From the NCBI GenBank assembly GCA_019915015.1, contig JAHBBC010000008.1, forward strand, positions 124,001-188,000: a stretch of DNA of 64,000 nt, written 5' to 3'. The notes under the pieces are model-generated. The model was given only the letters and a program-made list of their open reading frames with translations, ran no database searches and was not told where the DNA came from. Positions 44,301 through 55,409 of the stretch are shown piece by piece (positions within the stretch are counted from its first letter, which is position 1; each line of letters opens with the position of its first letter). This DNA comes from Auriscalpium vulgare. Taxonomy: Eukaryota; Basidiomycota; Agaricomycetes; Russulales; Auriscalpiaceae. Both the position numbers and the translations under genes were made by a program.

Positions 44301-47300
44301 GGGCATCCTCAAAAATTGAAAGAGCCCTTTGTGAGTACGAAAGGCAGTTTTCTCTACGTCCTCCGGGGCCATTTCTAACTGAGTAAATCCGGCTAAAGCG
44401 TCCAAAGAAGACAAGACTTGCGATCCTGAGAGTGAAGAAAGAATTTCAGACTGGCGTGGGATAGGAAATTCGTCGGGAACAGTAACTGCGTTGAGCTTCC
44501 GATAGTCTACGCAGAATCTTGGCTTGTTATTTCGGTAGACGATGACGACTGGAGCACTCCAAGGGCTAACGGATGGCTCGATGACTCCTTGCTCAAACCA
44601 CACATTAAGTTGCTCTTCAATCACTATTCGTTTAGCCGGAGAGCTCCCATACATGGGTACGGCTATAGGAACTTGTCCGTCCTCAGTACGAATATGTACC
44701 CGCGATTGATGCTTTCCCAATCTTCCATCAAATCCGAATGCTCGTTGTCTGCGTCTCAGCATTTCCCAAGCTCGTTCTCTCAGCTCCTCGGGAAGCTGCC
44801 CTACGTCAAGGAGCTCTTCCATGTCCTGGGATGGCCATATGGTTGGGTCAGGCACTTCAGCAGTTTTGGGCCCCCAAATCTCCTCTTCCTGAGGTTCTAG
44901 CTCGACGGCTTCCGTCGGCTTTTCGGGAGTAGCCCTGACTTCTGCATCTCCTACTTCAGATTGCAGGTCCAAGTTCGCGTGTACTAACTGCTTGAGGACG
45001 CTGGCATGATTTGCTAAGGCTTCGTAGTTTTCGGCGCTCCCGGGCGCGTCTAGGAATTTGGCAGGGTCGACCAGACGTCCTACGACTTCTCCTTTCCGCA
45101 GCATCTTAGGATGCGCGGACGTATTCGCTACGGGAACGTACGGAGACGATTGGTTCAAAAGAGTGTTGGGAACTACAAAGACGGGAGCTTTGGACGAGGC
45201 TACCATAGATTTCTCCACCATCCAAGTGCGCTCGTCCGTGAAACTAGCAGAGACTGGTACGCGCTTCACCGAATGTGGGGGAATTTTTATGTCACTGGAC
45301 ACCCGCACGTTTCGCGGACCTTCCGCGTCCTTTCTCAAGGCTCTGCGCTTCGCCTTGTTCCGACGATGAGCCTTAGCGAGAATGAATCGTGCTAGTGGGG
45401 CCCCCAATACCCTTTTAGCTATCCGAGCTTCTTTCCCATTCGACTCTTGGACTCTTTCCGCTAGAACCTCGTATTTTCGTCCTTCAAAATACACTCGAGT
45501 TCCTGATTCCAAGTTTCGTTCGACGGCCAACTCGTAAGCTTGATGGAAGTCCTCTCCGAGCAGAATAGGCACCGACATGTTCGATACTACGTATGCTTCG
45601 ACTTCTAGCTGTAGTTCTCTTCCATCAACCGTGTGTACGAAAATGGGCAACATCACGTATCCATGCAGGGAAGCCTCCTTGGCGGTCAATTGCACGAGCT
45701 TCAGCTTTAACCCCTGTCTCAGGGTTGGCGGATTGACTAGTCGATCATAAGTTGATTTGGAGAGAAGAGAAATGTCTGCGCATGAATCTAATCGTAAATC
45801 GTACAATGGTCCAGAGGGGATCATAATTCGTCCCCTCATGGACACCACTGACACGCCTACTGCTGACATTCCGGGGATAGAAGTGTGCTTCCTCTTTAAT
45901 TTGATGATCTCCATCTCAGGCGTCTCGGCTTGTAACACCTCAATTCGTTCCATGAGACTGCCGTCGCTTGGACTTGATCGACCGTGGAGCCTTAATTGAG
46001 TGTAATACTCGTCTTCCACTTCCTCTACTGAAGGCGAGGGTGTCCGCTCGATTTTCTCGAGGCTTCCTCGAGTGCGTGCTGTCAGCACTTCTCGTGCGGA
46101 CGGAATTCCCTGCTCATTATCAATGGAATTACTCTCTATCGCTTCACGGTCGGCTTCCGACCATTCGCTCTCATGAGACACGATATAAGTGGAAGAAATA
46201 GCTTCCATTAAGTACGCTTCGAACAAAGTATTATACATGAGTTCATCCTCCGGAGATCTATCAGACTCTAACCCCGCGCTCAAGAGATTCACCTCCTTCT
46301 TCTTGACGTAAGTCGGCCAGTGAGGACATTCTCGGTCCCAATGATGTTTACTCCCACAAAGTTTGCACGGTGAAGGAGGTGGTTTGACGAGGGACTTCGT
46401 GCCATCAGCTTTAGGAAAAGGATAACCTCCTTTCGGAGGGGCCCTCTGCCGTTTAACTAGCGTAGCGAATACCTGCGCCGATACGGCAGGGTCAACCTGA
46501 TCCGGGGCACTTAGAATCTCTTCGTCATCTTCGTTAACGATCGGGAAATCGGTTTCTTCAACTTCATCCCCATTCCCGGATGCTAGATGGACAGACGCTT
46601 GTCCTCGATCATTACGCCCGCGGAATGCTCTAGGACGGAAGGGCCTGGCATTCTCTTCACGCATCGCTTGTCGGACTAACTGTGGTATCTCTTCTTTCGA
46701 TACTAAATCGCTGGAATTGCGTGAAGCTGCAATCAGAGCCAAGGCGTTATCCTGAGCCCTTCGAGTAAGATCGTCCGTGCTTAATGGTAACGGCACATTC
46801 AATGTCGTCATCCAACTAGATGGCACGTTGCGAAGGACGATCTGAGCTTCTTCGGGTCCTCCGTTATCCGTGTTCAGTAGAGCGCGAGCGTACATGATGC
46901 GCCTCTGAAGATAATCCTCGGGCATTTCGCGCTCATGTCCCTTCTGGCGGAAGAACATCTCCATGAATTCCATGTTCCGTTCCAGCTGCCATTGACGTCC
47001 TAGAAATACGGATTTGAGTCCGTTCAGCCAATTCAAATGATTGGACATCATGTAGATTTTCATGCGCCGTGACGCCTGAATCCACCACCGCTTCACCCGC
47101 GAGTTGTCTTTTAACTGCGTCCATAGCCAGCGTCCCATAGCCGCGGGAAGCGACTCATTCATCACGGCTAATTCCTGGACGTCGGCGAAGTAGGCGATAG
47201 CGGTATGTTTGTTTCCATCCCAGCTGGGCAAGTGATCGGGCCTCAGTTCTTCCTTTAACCTCGGTCCGAGGTTCAGGTTGCCTTGAGGAACGTTGGGATA

Positions 47301-47795
47301 GCCGTACCACTGCCAAGGGTAACCCCACCCTGGAGGCGGCCCTCCGCCTCCACCGGGTGGCCCTCCGGGTGGTCCTCCACCTCCAGGCGGTCCGTAGGGT
47401 CCTCCCGGAGGCATTCCTCCGGGATATCCTGGAAAATTTCCAGGTAACCCTCCTCCAGGTGGTCCGGGTGGTCCTCCGCCACCTCCAGGCATTCCAGGAT
47501 ATCCGCCGGGCGGCCCTCCGCCCGGAAATCCTGATGGTCCGCCAGGGGGTCCACCTCCCGATCCTCCTCCTCCTCCTAGTGGAGGAGGCCATCCCGGAGG
47601 TCCTCCTCCGGAAACTCCTCCGCCAGCTGGTTCCGCCGAGTCTTCGTGGTTCGGGTACCTAGCTGAGGAATCTTCAGGAAGCGGGTCAGGTTTAGAGGGG
47701 AACCCGGTTGCCGTGGTGTTCCGGCGAGACGCGAGCGGAAAATTACTGCCCCATGGCGGACTTGGTGGGAAATGGCCAGCGCAAGCATGGCAGTA
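41349..47795 (-). CDS. Chromovirus gag-pol, C-terminal part (gag NC, protease, RT, RNase H, integrase, chromodomain)
   Basis: The ORF runs about 2150 codons from the right edge of this segment (the DNA element junction). Counting from that edge, residues 50-165 are Gly/Pro-rich repeats, followed by the gag capsid (ELRPDHLPSWDG) and a CCHC knuckle (CKLCGSKHHWDREC). The protease reads DSCADISLLS, with Cys where Gly is usual. RT has FCVDYRKLNAVTVP and YIDDIVVYS. RNase H has YTDASGDGLGVTLQQ. The integrase follows, with the zinc motif HAGAEKLW...CDVCQ and the D,D,E residues in SLDLVTGLP, VSDRDPRW and HDGQTEIVNQ. The C-terminus is a chromodomain (EEYHVDKIVGHRYD, then LIRWEGYSPLYNSW). All catalytic residues are present. 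Its 5' part lies at 53662-55332. Confidence 0.95.
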   Translation of the reverse strand, partial: YCHACAGHFPPSPPWGSNFPLASRRNTTATGFPSKPDPLPEDSSARYPNHEDSAEPAGGGVSGGGPPGWPPPLGGGGGSGGGPPGGPSGFPGGGPPGGYPGMPGGGGGPPGPPGGGLPGNFPGYPGGMPPGGPYGPPGGGGPPGGPPGGGGGPPPGWGYPWQWYGYPNVPQGNLNLGPRLKEELRPDHLPSWDGNKHTAIAYFADVQELAVMNESLPAAMGRWLWTQLKDNSRVKRWWIQASRRMKIYMMSNHLNWLNGLKSVFLGRQWQLERNMEFMEMFFRQKGHEREMPEDYLQRRIMYARALLNTDNGGPEEAQIVLRNVPSSWMTTLNVPLPLSTDDLTRRAQDNALALIAASRNSSDLVSKEEIPQLVRQAMREENARPFRPRAFRGRNDRGQASVHLASGNGDEVEETDFPIVNEDDEEILSAPDQVDPAVSAQVFATLVKRQRAPPKGGYPFPKADGTKSLVKPPPSPCKLCGSKHHWDRECPHWPTYVKKKEVNLLSAGLESDRSPEDELMYNTLFEAYLMEAISSTYIVSHESEWSEADREAIESNSIDNEQGIPSAREVLTARTRGSLEKIERTPSPSVEEVEDEYYTQLRLHGRSSPSDGSLMERIEVLQAETPEMEIIKLKRKHTSIPGMSAVGVSVVSMRGRIMIPSGPLYDLRLDSCADISLLSKSTYDRLVNPPTLRQGLKLKLVQLTAKEASLHGYVMLPIFVHTVDGRELQLEVEAYVVSNMSVPILLGEDFHQAYELAVERNLESGTRVYFEGRKYEVLAERVQESNGKEARIAKRVLGAPLARFILAKAHRRNKAKRRALRKDAEGPRNVRVSSDIKIPPHSVKRVPVSASFTDERTWMVEKSMVASSKAPVFVVPNTLLNQSSPYVPVANTSAHPKMLRKGEVVGRLVDPAKFLDAPGSAENYEALANHASVLKQLVHANLDLQSEVGDAEVRATPEKPTEAVELEPQEEEIWGPKTAEVPDPTIWPSQDMEELLDVGQLPEELRERAWEMLRRRQRAFGFDGRLGKHQSRVHIRTEDGQVPIAVPMYGSSPAKRIVIEEQLNVWFEQGVIEPSVSPWSAPVVIVYRNNKPRFCVDYRKLNAVTVPDEFPIPRQSEILSSLSGSQVLSSLDALAGFTQLEMAPEDVEKTAFRTHKGLFQFLRMPFGLRNGPSIFQRVMQEILSPYLWLFCLVYIDDIVVYSRSYEEHIEHLDKVLGAIEKSGITLSPKKCHLFYSSIILLGHKVSRLGLSTHKQKVEAILKMPRPVKVAELRTFLGMAVYFSAFIPHYATLATPLFSLTRKGAAWNWRAEHERAFEEIKKALSRAPVLAHPEMGKPYRLYTDASGDGLGVTLQQVQIMALKDLKGTRTYERVRRAYESGKPVPKLTTTLSSKITDCDHEGTWGSSFEDTAVQVERVVGYWSRTFKPAERNYSATEREALAAKEGLVKFQPFIEGERILLVTDHAALQWAKTYENNNRRLGAWGTVFSAYAPGLEIIHRPGRVHSNVDPISRLLEAVPVYVTPKDEDSPALTLAKLSESPLKGNSVGELEKSAQLVLTDWNDSLSATPHHCFQVTTRSYKTASKSNDSERAKENSISEEPSSEADARTIRTPESTEHSDLYDRQRVWEIANPPPTIHVHMDKSYLQTFLQGYKADAAFKQRWETTSTSPDSWDAGQRYFKDEKGLLYFRDADFQPRLCVPKSLRASLLLQAHESPFESAHAGAEKLWQLMSGKFFWPSMKKDVQKFCDTCDVCQKIKHRNFTKFGRLIPNPIPRRPYESVSLDLVTGLPWSLESNAVLVTVDRMSKHAQFIPTTTGLTAEGFAKLFVNHVICRFGVPDNIVSDRDPRWTSDFWKGVSKALKTRMSLSSSHHPQHDGQTEIVNQKLEIMLRAYVATDKTSWAEWLPLLEHAYNNLPHSSTGMSPHFVLYGYQPKSSLDFAQAEGAEAAPQDALLNDRSDDFVRLMQYHRESARMALARAQLKQSESYNKGRRELEFKVGDQVLVNPHSLEWVESKGEGSKLVQRAVGPFEIQERINPKVYRLRLPDNYPGSNVLNLEHLRLYRPSDPEFGHRTVLPDTRSDKPASEEYHVDKIVGHRYDKRKKQMLYLIRWEGYSPLYNSWATTTDLRNAPQRLFSYRRDAGLAGPAKQ

Positions 47796-47949
47796 CAATT
47801 ACTCTTAATCATTTGGGGGGCAGGGGGGAGAGGGGCTTGGCCATTAAATATACCCAAGCAAAATTGCTGACAGTTTAGGCTTGGGGATTGTCTCTATCAT
47901 TGGGTGGTAGCTCAACGTCCTGCATGCTCCGATGCACTAGGTGGTCGGA

Positions 47950-50700
47950 GGTGAGTGTTGCAATGTTGTGACGTTGTGATCATTCTTCCGGTAAGAATGC
48001 TCCGGAATGGTGGTCAGATTCCTGAGACAATAATCGGGACGCTAATGAAAATACAAAACAATCAGGATCAGAATGATGCAGTGCGAGTACAAGAACTGAG
48101 GTGGACAATGGTGCGACTGCAGAGGAATACAGATGTCACAGTAACTGGAGTGGCATTGTGCACACATTCTGATGACAATCTCAACAGTAAACATGTCTGA
48201 TGGCATTCTGACGAGTTGTGACAGCTGTGGGAGATGTTGTGCTTGAGGTTGCGTGGTGGCCATTGGAATGATGAGAGCAGGTTGGACGACTATGTGCAGG
48301 TCGTGCCACTGGGTTGATGGTTCAAGGGTGCTGTCCAAGGTGCACTTTTGATCATGAAATGTTTTGCAAGACTGCAATGGTGAGAACTCTGGCTCCTACC
48401 TTGCAAACATTCGGAAAGACTACTTGAATGGTCTGAACGCTGCTGTTGCTGTGAAACACCTCAATTTCCGAAATTATTACGTGGCTGTCGACTTGACAAA
48501 AGGGCAAAAATTCCCCAATGATCACCTGGCAGCATGTAACAAGGCGTATCAACCTATTGCTTAGCCCTATCATGTATTATATATATGATATCCTACAAAG
48601 AGTGAGCACTTGTAACCATTAAGATGATCTGGACACAGATGGTAGAGATGTATTGGCTATGTTTTCTCAACTCTATATATTGTGTTTGCATTATTGTGAT
48701 TTGCAAAAGGGATGAGAATCACTGAACAAAAAGAGTTCAAAGGTCCTCGACCCGTTGGCTGTGGCGCCACCGGGTGCCGCGGCTCCGCTCTTGACTCTGA
48801 CACTTACATATAGCCGCCGCACTCTCGCTGCTGCTTCCCACAACATGTGACGTGTTGATGGGCACCCACAGGTAGTAGGGTGGTAAATGTGTGTGATACC
48901 AGATACCTAGAGCGCTGAGGAGGGTACCGTGATGATGTGTGTGTGCGAGTGGGTGTCAGGGTCCCGAAGATGATCGGATGCGTGTCTCCGACGTGGTGCG
49001 CAGGAGGTGTGTGCGGTCGGAAAGGTGGATCAGAGTGCACAAACGGTCAGAGAACTGTGCCGACGAGGGTCCGGAGGTGAGGACACGTGGTGCGAGTGAC
49101 TGTGAGAAACTGGACGCGGTGCGTACAACCGTCGACAAAGGTGTGCAGAGTGTGGCTCTAATGCGTGATGCGCGACGGCGTTGCGAGGTGATCGAAACAA
49201 CAACGAGGGGTGCGGGCAACAACGCTGAACTGTTGCGATCGTGCGAACGGTCGGATGAGTAGAGGCACAGGTCGGAATGTCGGATCGAGTGGTGGGAGTA
49301 AGTGCGATCGAGGGTGCAACCGCGACAGGACAAATGGAAGTGAGGCTGGGATCTCTCATGTCCCAAGACGGTAGGAGCAACGACTCGGATGAGTCATGCA
49401 GGCAATGACGCAGAACCGTGTGGATGGTTAGAGGAGCGGGGGCGATGGGCGGAAGATAGGGATGAGTGGTGCAAGTACACCGATTCATGTTGCGATCGCT
49501 GCGGGACGAGCGGAACACAATTGTGATCTCCGATGTCACAAGACACTCGGAGCGATGAAGTGCGAGGGCAACAGCGGATGCAATGATGATGGAATAAGAT
49601 GAGAGGGAGGAGAACAATGAGCTGAGTGCGTGAGACGACGACGAAGACAAAGGCAAAGGCAAAGGTGACAGAGCTTGCCTCGAGCTAACTATACAATAGA
49701 GACGGAGATGCTGTGCTCCAAATGAGATCTGAACCATGGGGGGGAACCAAATCTGTATTGCAGTATGGATGCGACCGCTATTTATTTGTTTCGACTGCTG
49801 CAGTACAAGTCCGATTAAGAATGAAGTCGGAATAAAGGAAAATGGTCGGAACAAAAGCAAACGATGGTGTGCAAGTTGCACATGGTACAGACAATGGAGG
49901 AGAGTCAAGAGGCTGTATAGAACAATGTAGAGCAAGTGATCAGCGCTTATCAGGAGGACAGTGCAAGCACATGGAATACAATCTGCGCTATCAAGGAGTG
50001 CGGGAGAGACATCCTACAGAGTCGAACAAGACATTACGACTAGAAAAGGAGACAATGGAGGTGTGGCTGGCGAGTGGTAGAATACACTCCGATGTGTGAG
50101 GGGGCTGCAGGTAAGTGTTGCGATTTTGCGACTCGTCGAACGGTCGGAAGAATGCTCTGGTATTGCGTGTGCAATGGTCAGAGCGGTGGAGGGATAATCG
50201 GAGGGCTGGTCCGACCGCAGAACGATCGGGATCGAATATATGTAGCGCGAACTTAAGCACTGAGCTGGACAATGGTTGGAGGACAATGGCGCAACTGTGG
50301 GGGTACTCGGAAGTCGCAGAGACGTCGGAGAGACGTGGCGCACGTGCTGAAACAACGATCCCAAGAATCAAAATGTCTGATGGAATTCCGGTGCGTTATG
50401 ACAGCTGTGGGAGATGCTGTGCTTGAGGTCGTGTGGCGGCAGTTGGAACAATGAGCAAGTGGTTGGATGACTGCGTGTGCTGTGTGCAACGGTGTTGCTG
50501 GCGCGAGTGTGGTGTCCAAGGTATGATTCCGATTGCGTGACTGCTCTGCAAGAGTCCAATCTTGCGAGCGGTCGGAAGAACTAATCGGGTGGTCGGAGCA
50601 CTGCTGTGCGATGCTGCGATCTTCGGAATTGTGTGTCTGTCGACTTGATGAAAGTGTGAAAATTCTGTAATGACTGCCTCGCAGCATGGAGCAAGGTGTA
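47950..50700 (+). repeat. Diverged direct repeat pair within element X
   Basis: Segments at about 47950-48480 and 50110-50700 share an ordered series of words: GTAAGTGTTGC-like, AGAATGCTC, GGACAATGG, ATGTCTGATGG, TGACAGCTGTGGGAGATG and TGTCCAAGGT. They are colinear over about 550 bases with many differences. Neither copy has a sustained reading frame. Confidence 0.6.
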
Positions 50701-52375
50701 TCAGCGTCGTCACCATTGTGCTGACGCACCACACGACGTCGACAATGTGTGTCTTGGCTTCCACTACGCCTATGGAGGCGGTGATGACCTATCTCGGCGC
50801 ACAGGCGGTCAGATGGCAAAACAAACCACAAAACCAACTCCTGCTGGCTCGAGCGGTGCTAGTAACAGGTTGGGGGCGCGTCCCAGGACCTACAGATGAC
50901 CCGGGGAGTGGCGTGAACGCTGGGGGGAAGTCGCTAGGTGACTTGGAGGGCGATAGGACGATGGACAAGGTGATCTGGGATGGAAGTCGACACTGCTGGT
51001 GCGGAACAGGACGTTGCGATGTGTAGCGAGCTTGAGAATACCTTGCTGGAGGGCTGAGACGATGGGGGAACAAAGGCGAGGACGAGGGGACAAGGGGACA
51101 AGGTGATACGAAGGTCGCGACGTAACGCGATAATGCTGGACGAGGTGAAAACAATGTGCTCTGCGAAGTTGAAGGCTTGTAAACGTGGGCTCTGCGAAGG
51201 TGAAGGCTATAATCTTGGGCGCTGCGAAGTTGAAGGTCGAGGTCGATGTTGAACGCGATAAAACGATGTTGCAAAGGTTTGAGACGTTGACTCTGGAGGG
51301 GAGAAGTTGTCTGATATTCAGTGACCTAGCTACCAACAGATATACACGGGAAACATGTCTCTGTGGCTACTGTGAGTCATTTGGTAAGTATGGGGATAGT
51401 GAGACATTCTAGAAGGCGTATCCAATCAGAAACAAGCATCGCAACGTATCGGAACAGCAAGGCTGTGCTATCTCCATGTGAAACTCCGAGATATGCGGAT
51501 CGCGACGTATCGGAAACCATCAAACCGGAACATTGCTCTGAGACACTGCATCTAGACCGGACCCTGGGACCTGTGGGTGACGTGTCGAGGGGCTGCGCAA
51601 CGCTAGGACGCTCTGGGAACGAGGTGGGAGGCGAGTGCAACATGTGTAGAGCTGAGGGCAACAAGGGGATGTATGCGCGAGACATTGCGACGTGCGCACA
51701 GAATGCTAATGGCTGGCTCAGAACGTCTTGGTGACTTGGGGGGCGTGTACACATGACTTGGGGACTTGTGCAATCGTCCTGCGTGGCCTGGATGGTAGAG
51801 AATCGATGGAGACGTCAAGGAGTATAGGCCTGTGTTGCTACAAGTGTGCTAGCGTCTTGGCTGGAACTGCGAGCGCGATGTGTTGCGATAGTCGATGTTG
51901 AGGCAATAGAACATGCCAAAAATGCGAAAACAGAAGCCACCCGCGCTGGGGGCGTATCAGCGGTTCCGGGCTCAATCGAGGGCTTGGATGTCATGTATTT
52001 CTATGATGCCCAAGAGTTTTATCTGATGCTGTATTTCGTGGCAAAAGAGTTATATTTCATTTTCACATGTATGTAATTTCTATCCACAGTAGCACCATAG
52101 AATTGCATGTATATGTGAATCAGTCATGATAGGATATCTCGATTGAGCCCAGAACCGCCTCCACAGGCGCAGTAGAAGCTGAGATACACGTTGTCGATGT
52201 CGCGTGGCGCGTCAGCACGACAGCGACGACGCGCCACATGTTGTGGGAAGCAGCGGCGATGTGTAAGCGTTGGAGTCAAGAGCGAAGCCACGGCACCTGG
52301 TGGCGCCGGAGCCCACAGGTCGAGGACCTCTGAACTCTTTTTTTTTCAGTGATTCTCCTCCATTTTGCAAATCAC
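48695..52375. mobile_element. Nested element Y with about 160-bp inverted ends
   Basis: The sequence at 48695-48855 matches the reverse complement of 52205-52375 over about 160 bases (for example GATTTGCAAAA, GAGAATCACTGAA, GGTCCTCGACC, GGCGCCACC, GCTTCCCACAACATGTG). Between the arms are GC-richer sequences with many GGTCGGA words and no gene. The exact ends and target duplication are not resolved. Because one copy of the 550-bp repeat lies outside and one inside, the history may be more complex than a single insertion. Confidence 0.55.
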
Positions 52376-52504
52376 AATCATTGTAGCTTTATATATATTG
52401 TCCCAAAGTACCAAAGAAGGGGAAAGAAATTGATGCAAAGAGCAAACTGTCTTGTAGGGCAGGAGAAGATAGAAGGTCAACAACTACTGCACATATCCTA
52501 TCAA

Positions 52505-52870
52505 GCTAAATGGCCTTGTAGTGTAGTGGTGAATACTATTGGTTGATATATAAAGCCAAGGGGTTGTAGGTTCAATTCCCCCTCTGTGCGACTTTTTATT
52601 AATATAAATATTCAGCCCGGGTATTGTAGTAGCCGGGTTTGTGCACCATGACGCGTTTAAATATGCACACAGTCGAAAGTGCCGGTTGATGCGTCATGGT
52701 GCGTGTTTGGCCTACCCGTGGGAAAGTGTTACCTAAAATGGAAACTGTGCAGTATTGTTTGCTGACTCGAGAACAATTGAAATCATGTTCATATTGTTGC
52801 TGGTTAGCTTGCAAAACACAAAATACTTGCAGACATGAGTGTCTTTGGAAGTGAGAAGGTGTTGAAAAGC
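52505..52870 (+). repeat. tRNA-like SINE-type segment and body in element X
   Basis: TAGTGTAGTGGTGAATAC resembles an A box and GGTTCAATTCC a B box. These are followed by TTATTAATATAAATATT, a CCCGGGTATTGTAGTAGCCGGG hairpin, CATGACGCG, CCGTGGGAAA, TTAGCTTGCAAAACACAAAA and GAGTGTCTTTG. The MITE at 34910-35695 has the same parts in the same order on its minus strand. A third partial copy is at about 53130-53280. Stem pairing is too poor for a functional tRNA. Confidence 0.6.
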
Positions 52871-53661
52871 ATTGGGCAGGAGCTACTTAGCTAAAAATTG
52901 CTCAATTGCCGGGTAACCGGGTACTTTATCCCCGGAATTAGTAAGCAATGACTCATTGACCGGCAAAAATCCCAGTCTGCCTGATTCAACTGCGTCATTT
53001 TCCCACGCTTGTTGAGGAATTATATTATTGGCTATTCACATGATCAACATCCTTTCAACACTTCTGGTATATATAATGCATGGTAGTTAGCAACTAGAGC
53101 CCTCCCAATTGCCAACCTCACCATTGTCACCCCGTGGGAACATGTTACCAAAAAGGGAAGTTAGAAGGCCTTCTCTTCTGACCTGAGAACAATTGGTATC
53201 ATGTGTATATCAATGCTAATTAGCTTGGAAAATGCAAAATACTCGCAGACACGAGTGTCTTTTGCAGTGCAAAGGTGTGTAAATCACAGGGCAGGCAGTA
53301 GCTACTTAGCTAAGAATTACAGAATTAGGCAGGTGGGATAACACGACTTGACTTTAGTCCAAGCTTTGGGACATATCTCCTAGAGCAATCTTTCTAATGC
53401 ATGCATTTTGCCTGACTGATGAAGGAAATAAATGATTAGGAGGAATCATAATGAAGAGTACTCGTCATGAGAACCATGCTAGTGCTATAGTTGAAGTGTG
53501 AGGATCCTGCAAGGTGCGGCAGGACCTGCTTAGCTAAGAATTACTGAAAAAGGCAGTTGGAATGACGCGACTTGACCGTGGGATCTATTTCCTAAAGCGA
53601 CTTATAATGTGTTCACGTTTTGGCCTGACTTGGTTGAAGAAAGAAACGATTAAGAGTAATC

Positions 53662-55332
53662 GTAAATAAGATTCTGTTGATCTGGTTTCATCGGCGAATT
53701 TCGAGGCCATTCTCCTTTGATGAGAGGTAGCGAACTGGATGGCCCAGTCGGGAATTCATCGCCATTGTCTCTAGCTATACGCTTGTCCCAAGGTACACGT
53801 TCTTCGAAGTTAACCGTGCGTTCCACGCGTGTAGATTGGGCCGTGAAATTATTCAGGTTCGCGCTTCGGATGTGCGGGGGCGTTTGGCGGTCCGGCAGAC
53901 CTTGAGAGATAGGCTGCGCTTTTACGCCCATGGCCTCTAGAGAGAACGCTGGCTGGAGCGCAGGTTGGGCGTAAAGGTTGCGCTTGTGTGGCATACTCGA
54001 GATGTTTCCCGCGTCCGCATTATACATCGATGGAGCGAGGTACGTGGCTACTTCTTTGGAGGAAGTATCTGCCTCGGGTGTCCGTTGAACTTGGGTCTGC
54101 TCGGCGACATCTTCAAGTTCTGAAGGAAGCGGGTCCGCTCCCGGTATACCCCCGGGAAGTCCCAATCCTTGGGTGATGTCGCCTCTAGCCATAGAAACCT
54201 GAGTGGCCGTACGTACTGGCGTATATGGTAGCACTTGTGACACATACGTTGCCGATGGCTTATTGAATCGCTCGAAGAAATCTCCTGCTTTACGAAAAGG
54301 CGGATGCTCCGTATTTTGTAGAGATAATTGCGCGGGTAAAGAAGAACGTGGCCGACTCGAAGCCCCAGTTGCGAAGCTTTCGTACCGAGTATGCTGTTCC
54401 CCGATGATAGTCTCGTCCGCTCTTCCTTTACCCTTATTTCCCTGTCCCGAGGCTTCCTCGGGCTCGTCTCGTATACGAGGTGGGGTTATAAGAGTATCCT
54501 GTCGAGGAGAGGGCGCTAGATTTCTTGGAGGCGACTGCGATTCCGCCGCTATGACTTCATCCAGGAAATTGTCCGGGAGAGGCCAGACTTCATGGGGTAA
54601 AGCTTGCGCATTCGTTCGTAGTAAATCCATGATGAACTTGTCCATGCGCTCTCTCAGAGCAGGCCGTTGTAAATACTCTTTAAGAACGTCAAGAGTACTT
54701 AATCCATGGAGTCGCACTGTCTCGGATTGCGTTGTCGTGGCCGGCGAAGCGATCCTGACCGAACCTACTATTTCCTCTCGAGCTTTTTCCAAGTGTTTGA
54801 CCGCTAAGGAGAGTCGGTGTACAAGAATTTCCCAAGCTAAGTCGAGCTCGTTCAATGTGCGGGATCCTCGCAGCGCAACGATTAGATGGTTATTATTGTC
54901 AATGATAAAGCTCGACCTTGGAGGATCCAGGAGTGCATAGAGTTGCGAAATTAAATCTTGAAGTTCTGCGGCTACTCCAATAGCAGGCCACAGCGCGTGA
55001 GACTTCAACGAATATTGCTCCGATCCTACGGGTAATAGAGGTCCATCTCGTAGAATGTATCGTTGTGACAGCGGAACACTGATCAAGGCTTCTACTCGCG
55101 CTTCTAGAGATGGTTCGTACTCGTCGGGAGAAGTGCGAAATTTGGCATAAATGCTGTCCGCAATTTCCGCACGAGATATATTGTCCAGAGTAATATCTTC
55201 CTCCGACTGAGGGGCTGCTGGCAAGTGACGTGACTGTGCTCTCACTTCTCCAGCACGCCTGGGAGTGAAAGAATAATCCAAAGTAGCAGCTCTGGAGGGA
55301 GTCTGTAAATGACTCGGGCTGGGCGGCGGCAT
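53662..55332 (-). CDS. Chromovirus gag, N-terminal part
   Basis: It begins with ATG at 55332, 77 bases inside the 5' LTR. The first 230 residues look globular and helical (ISRAEIADSIYAKFRTSPDE, ELDLAWEILVHRLSLAVKHL). A long Ser/Pro/Gln-rich linker follows. The frame enters element X at 53661 and would stop eight bases later. In the uninterrupted copy it continues into the Gly/Pro-rich segment at 47795. The total gag-pol would be about 2700 residues. Confidence 0.85.
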
Positions 55333-55409
55333 ACTGCTGCACCCAACTGCAAAGAAAGTTCCTCAGGACCGGTCTTCGTGTCCTACGAAATTCCGGATGT
55401 GTCCACCTT

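Larger units (their letters stand above)
47796..53661. mobile_element. Non-coding DNA element X (5.9 kb) with TA target duplication
   Basis: Left end CAATTACTCTTAATC and right end (reverse complemented) CGATTACTCTTAATCG form the inverted repeats. TA lies on both sides, and excision restores the gag frame (NLI, then YCHACAG). No coding exon was found, so it cannot move by itself. Internal features are a diverged direct repeat pair (about 47950-48480 and 50110-50700), a nested inverted-repeat unit (about 48695-52375), a tRNA-like segment (52510-52590) and a repeated CCGTGGGAA...TTACC block (52720, 53133). TA duplication suggests Tc1/mariner-like mobilisation, but that is an inference. Confidence 0.78.

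Noticed and set aside
49030..49935. 301-codon minus-strand frame
   Set aside because: Ser/His-rich low-complexity translation within non-coding repeat sequence; no splice context or domain.
52510..52592. tRNA gene (plus strand)
   Set aside because: Good B box, but no pairing acceptor arms and a poor T stem; same repeat family as above.
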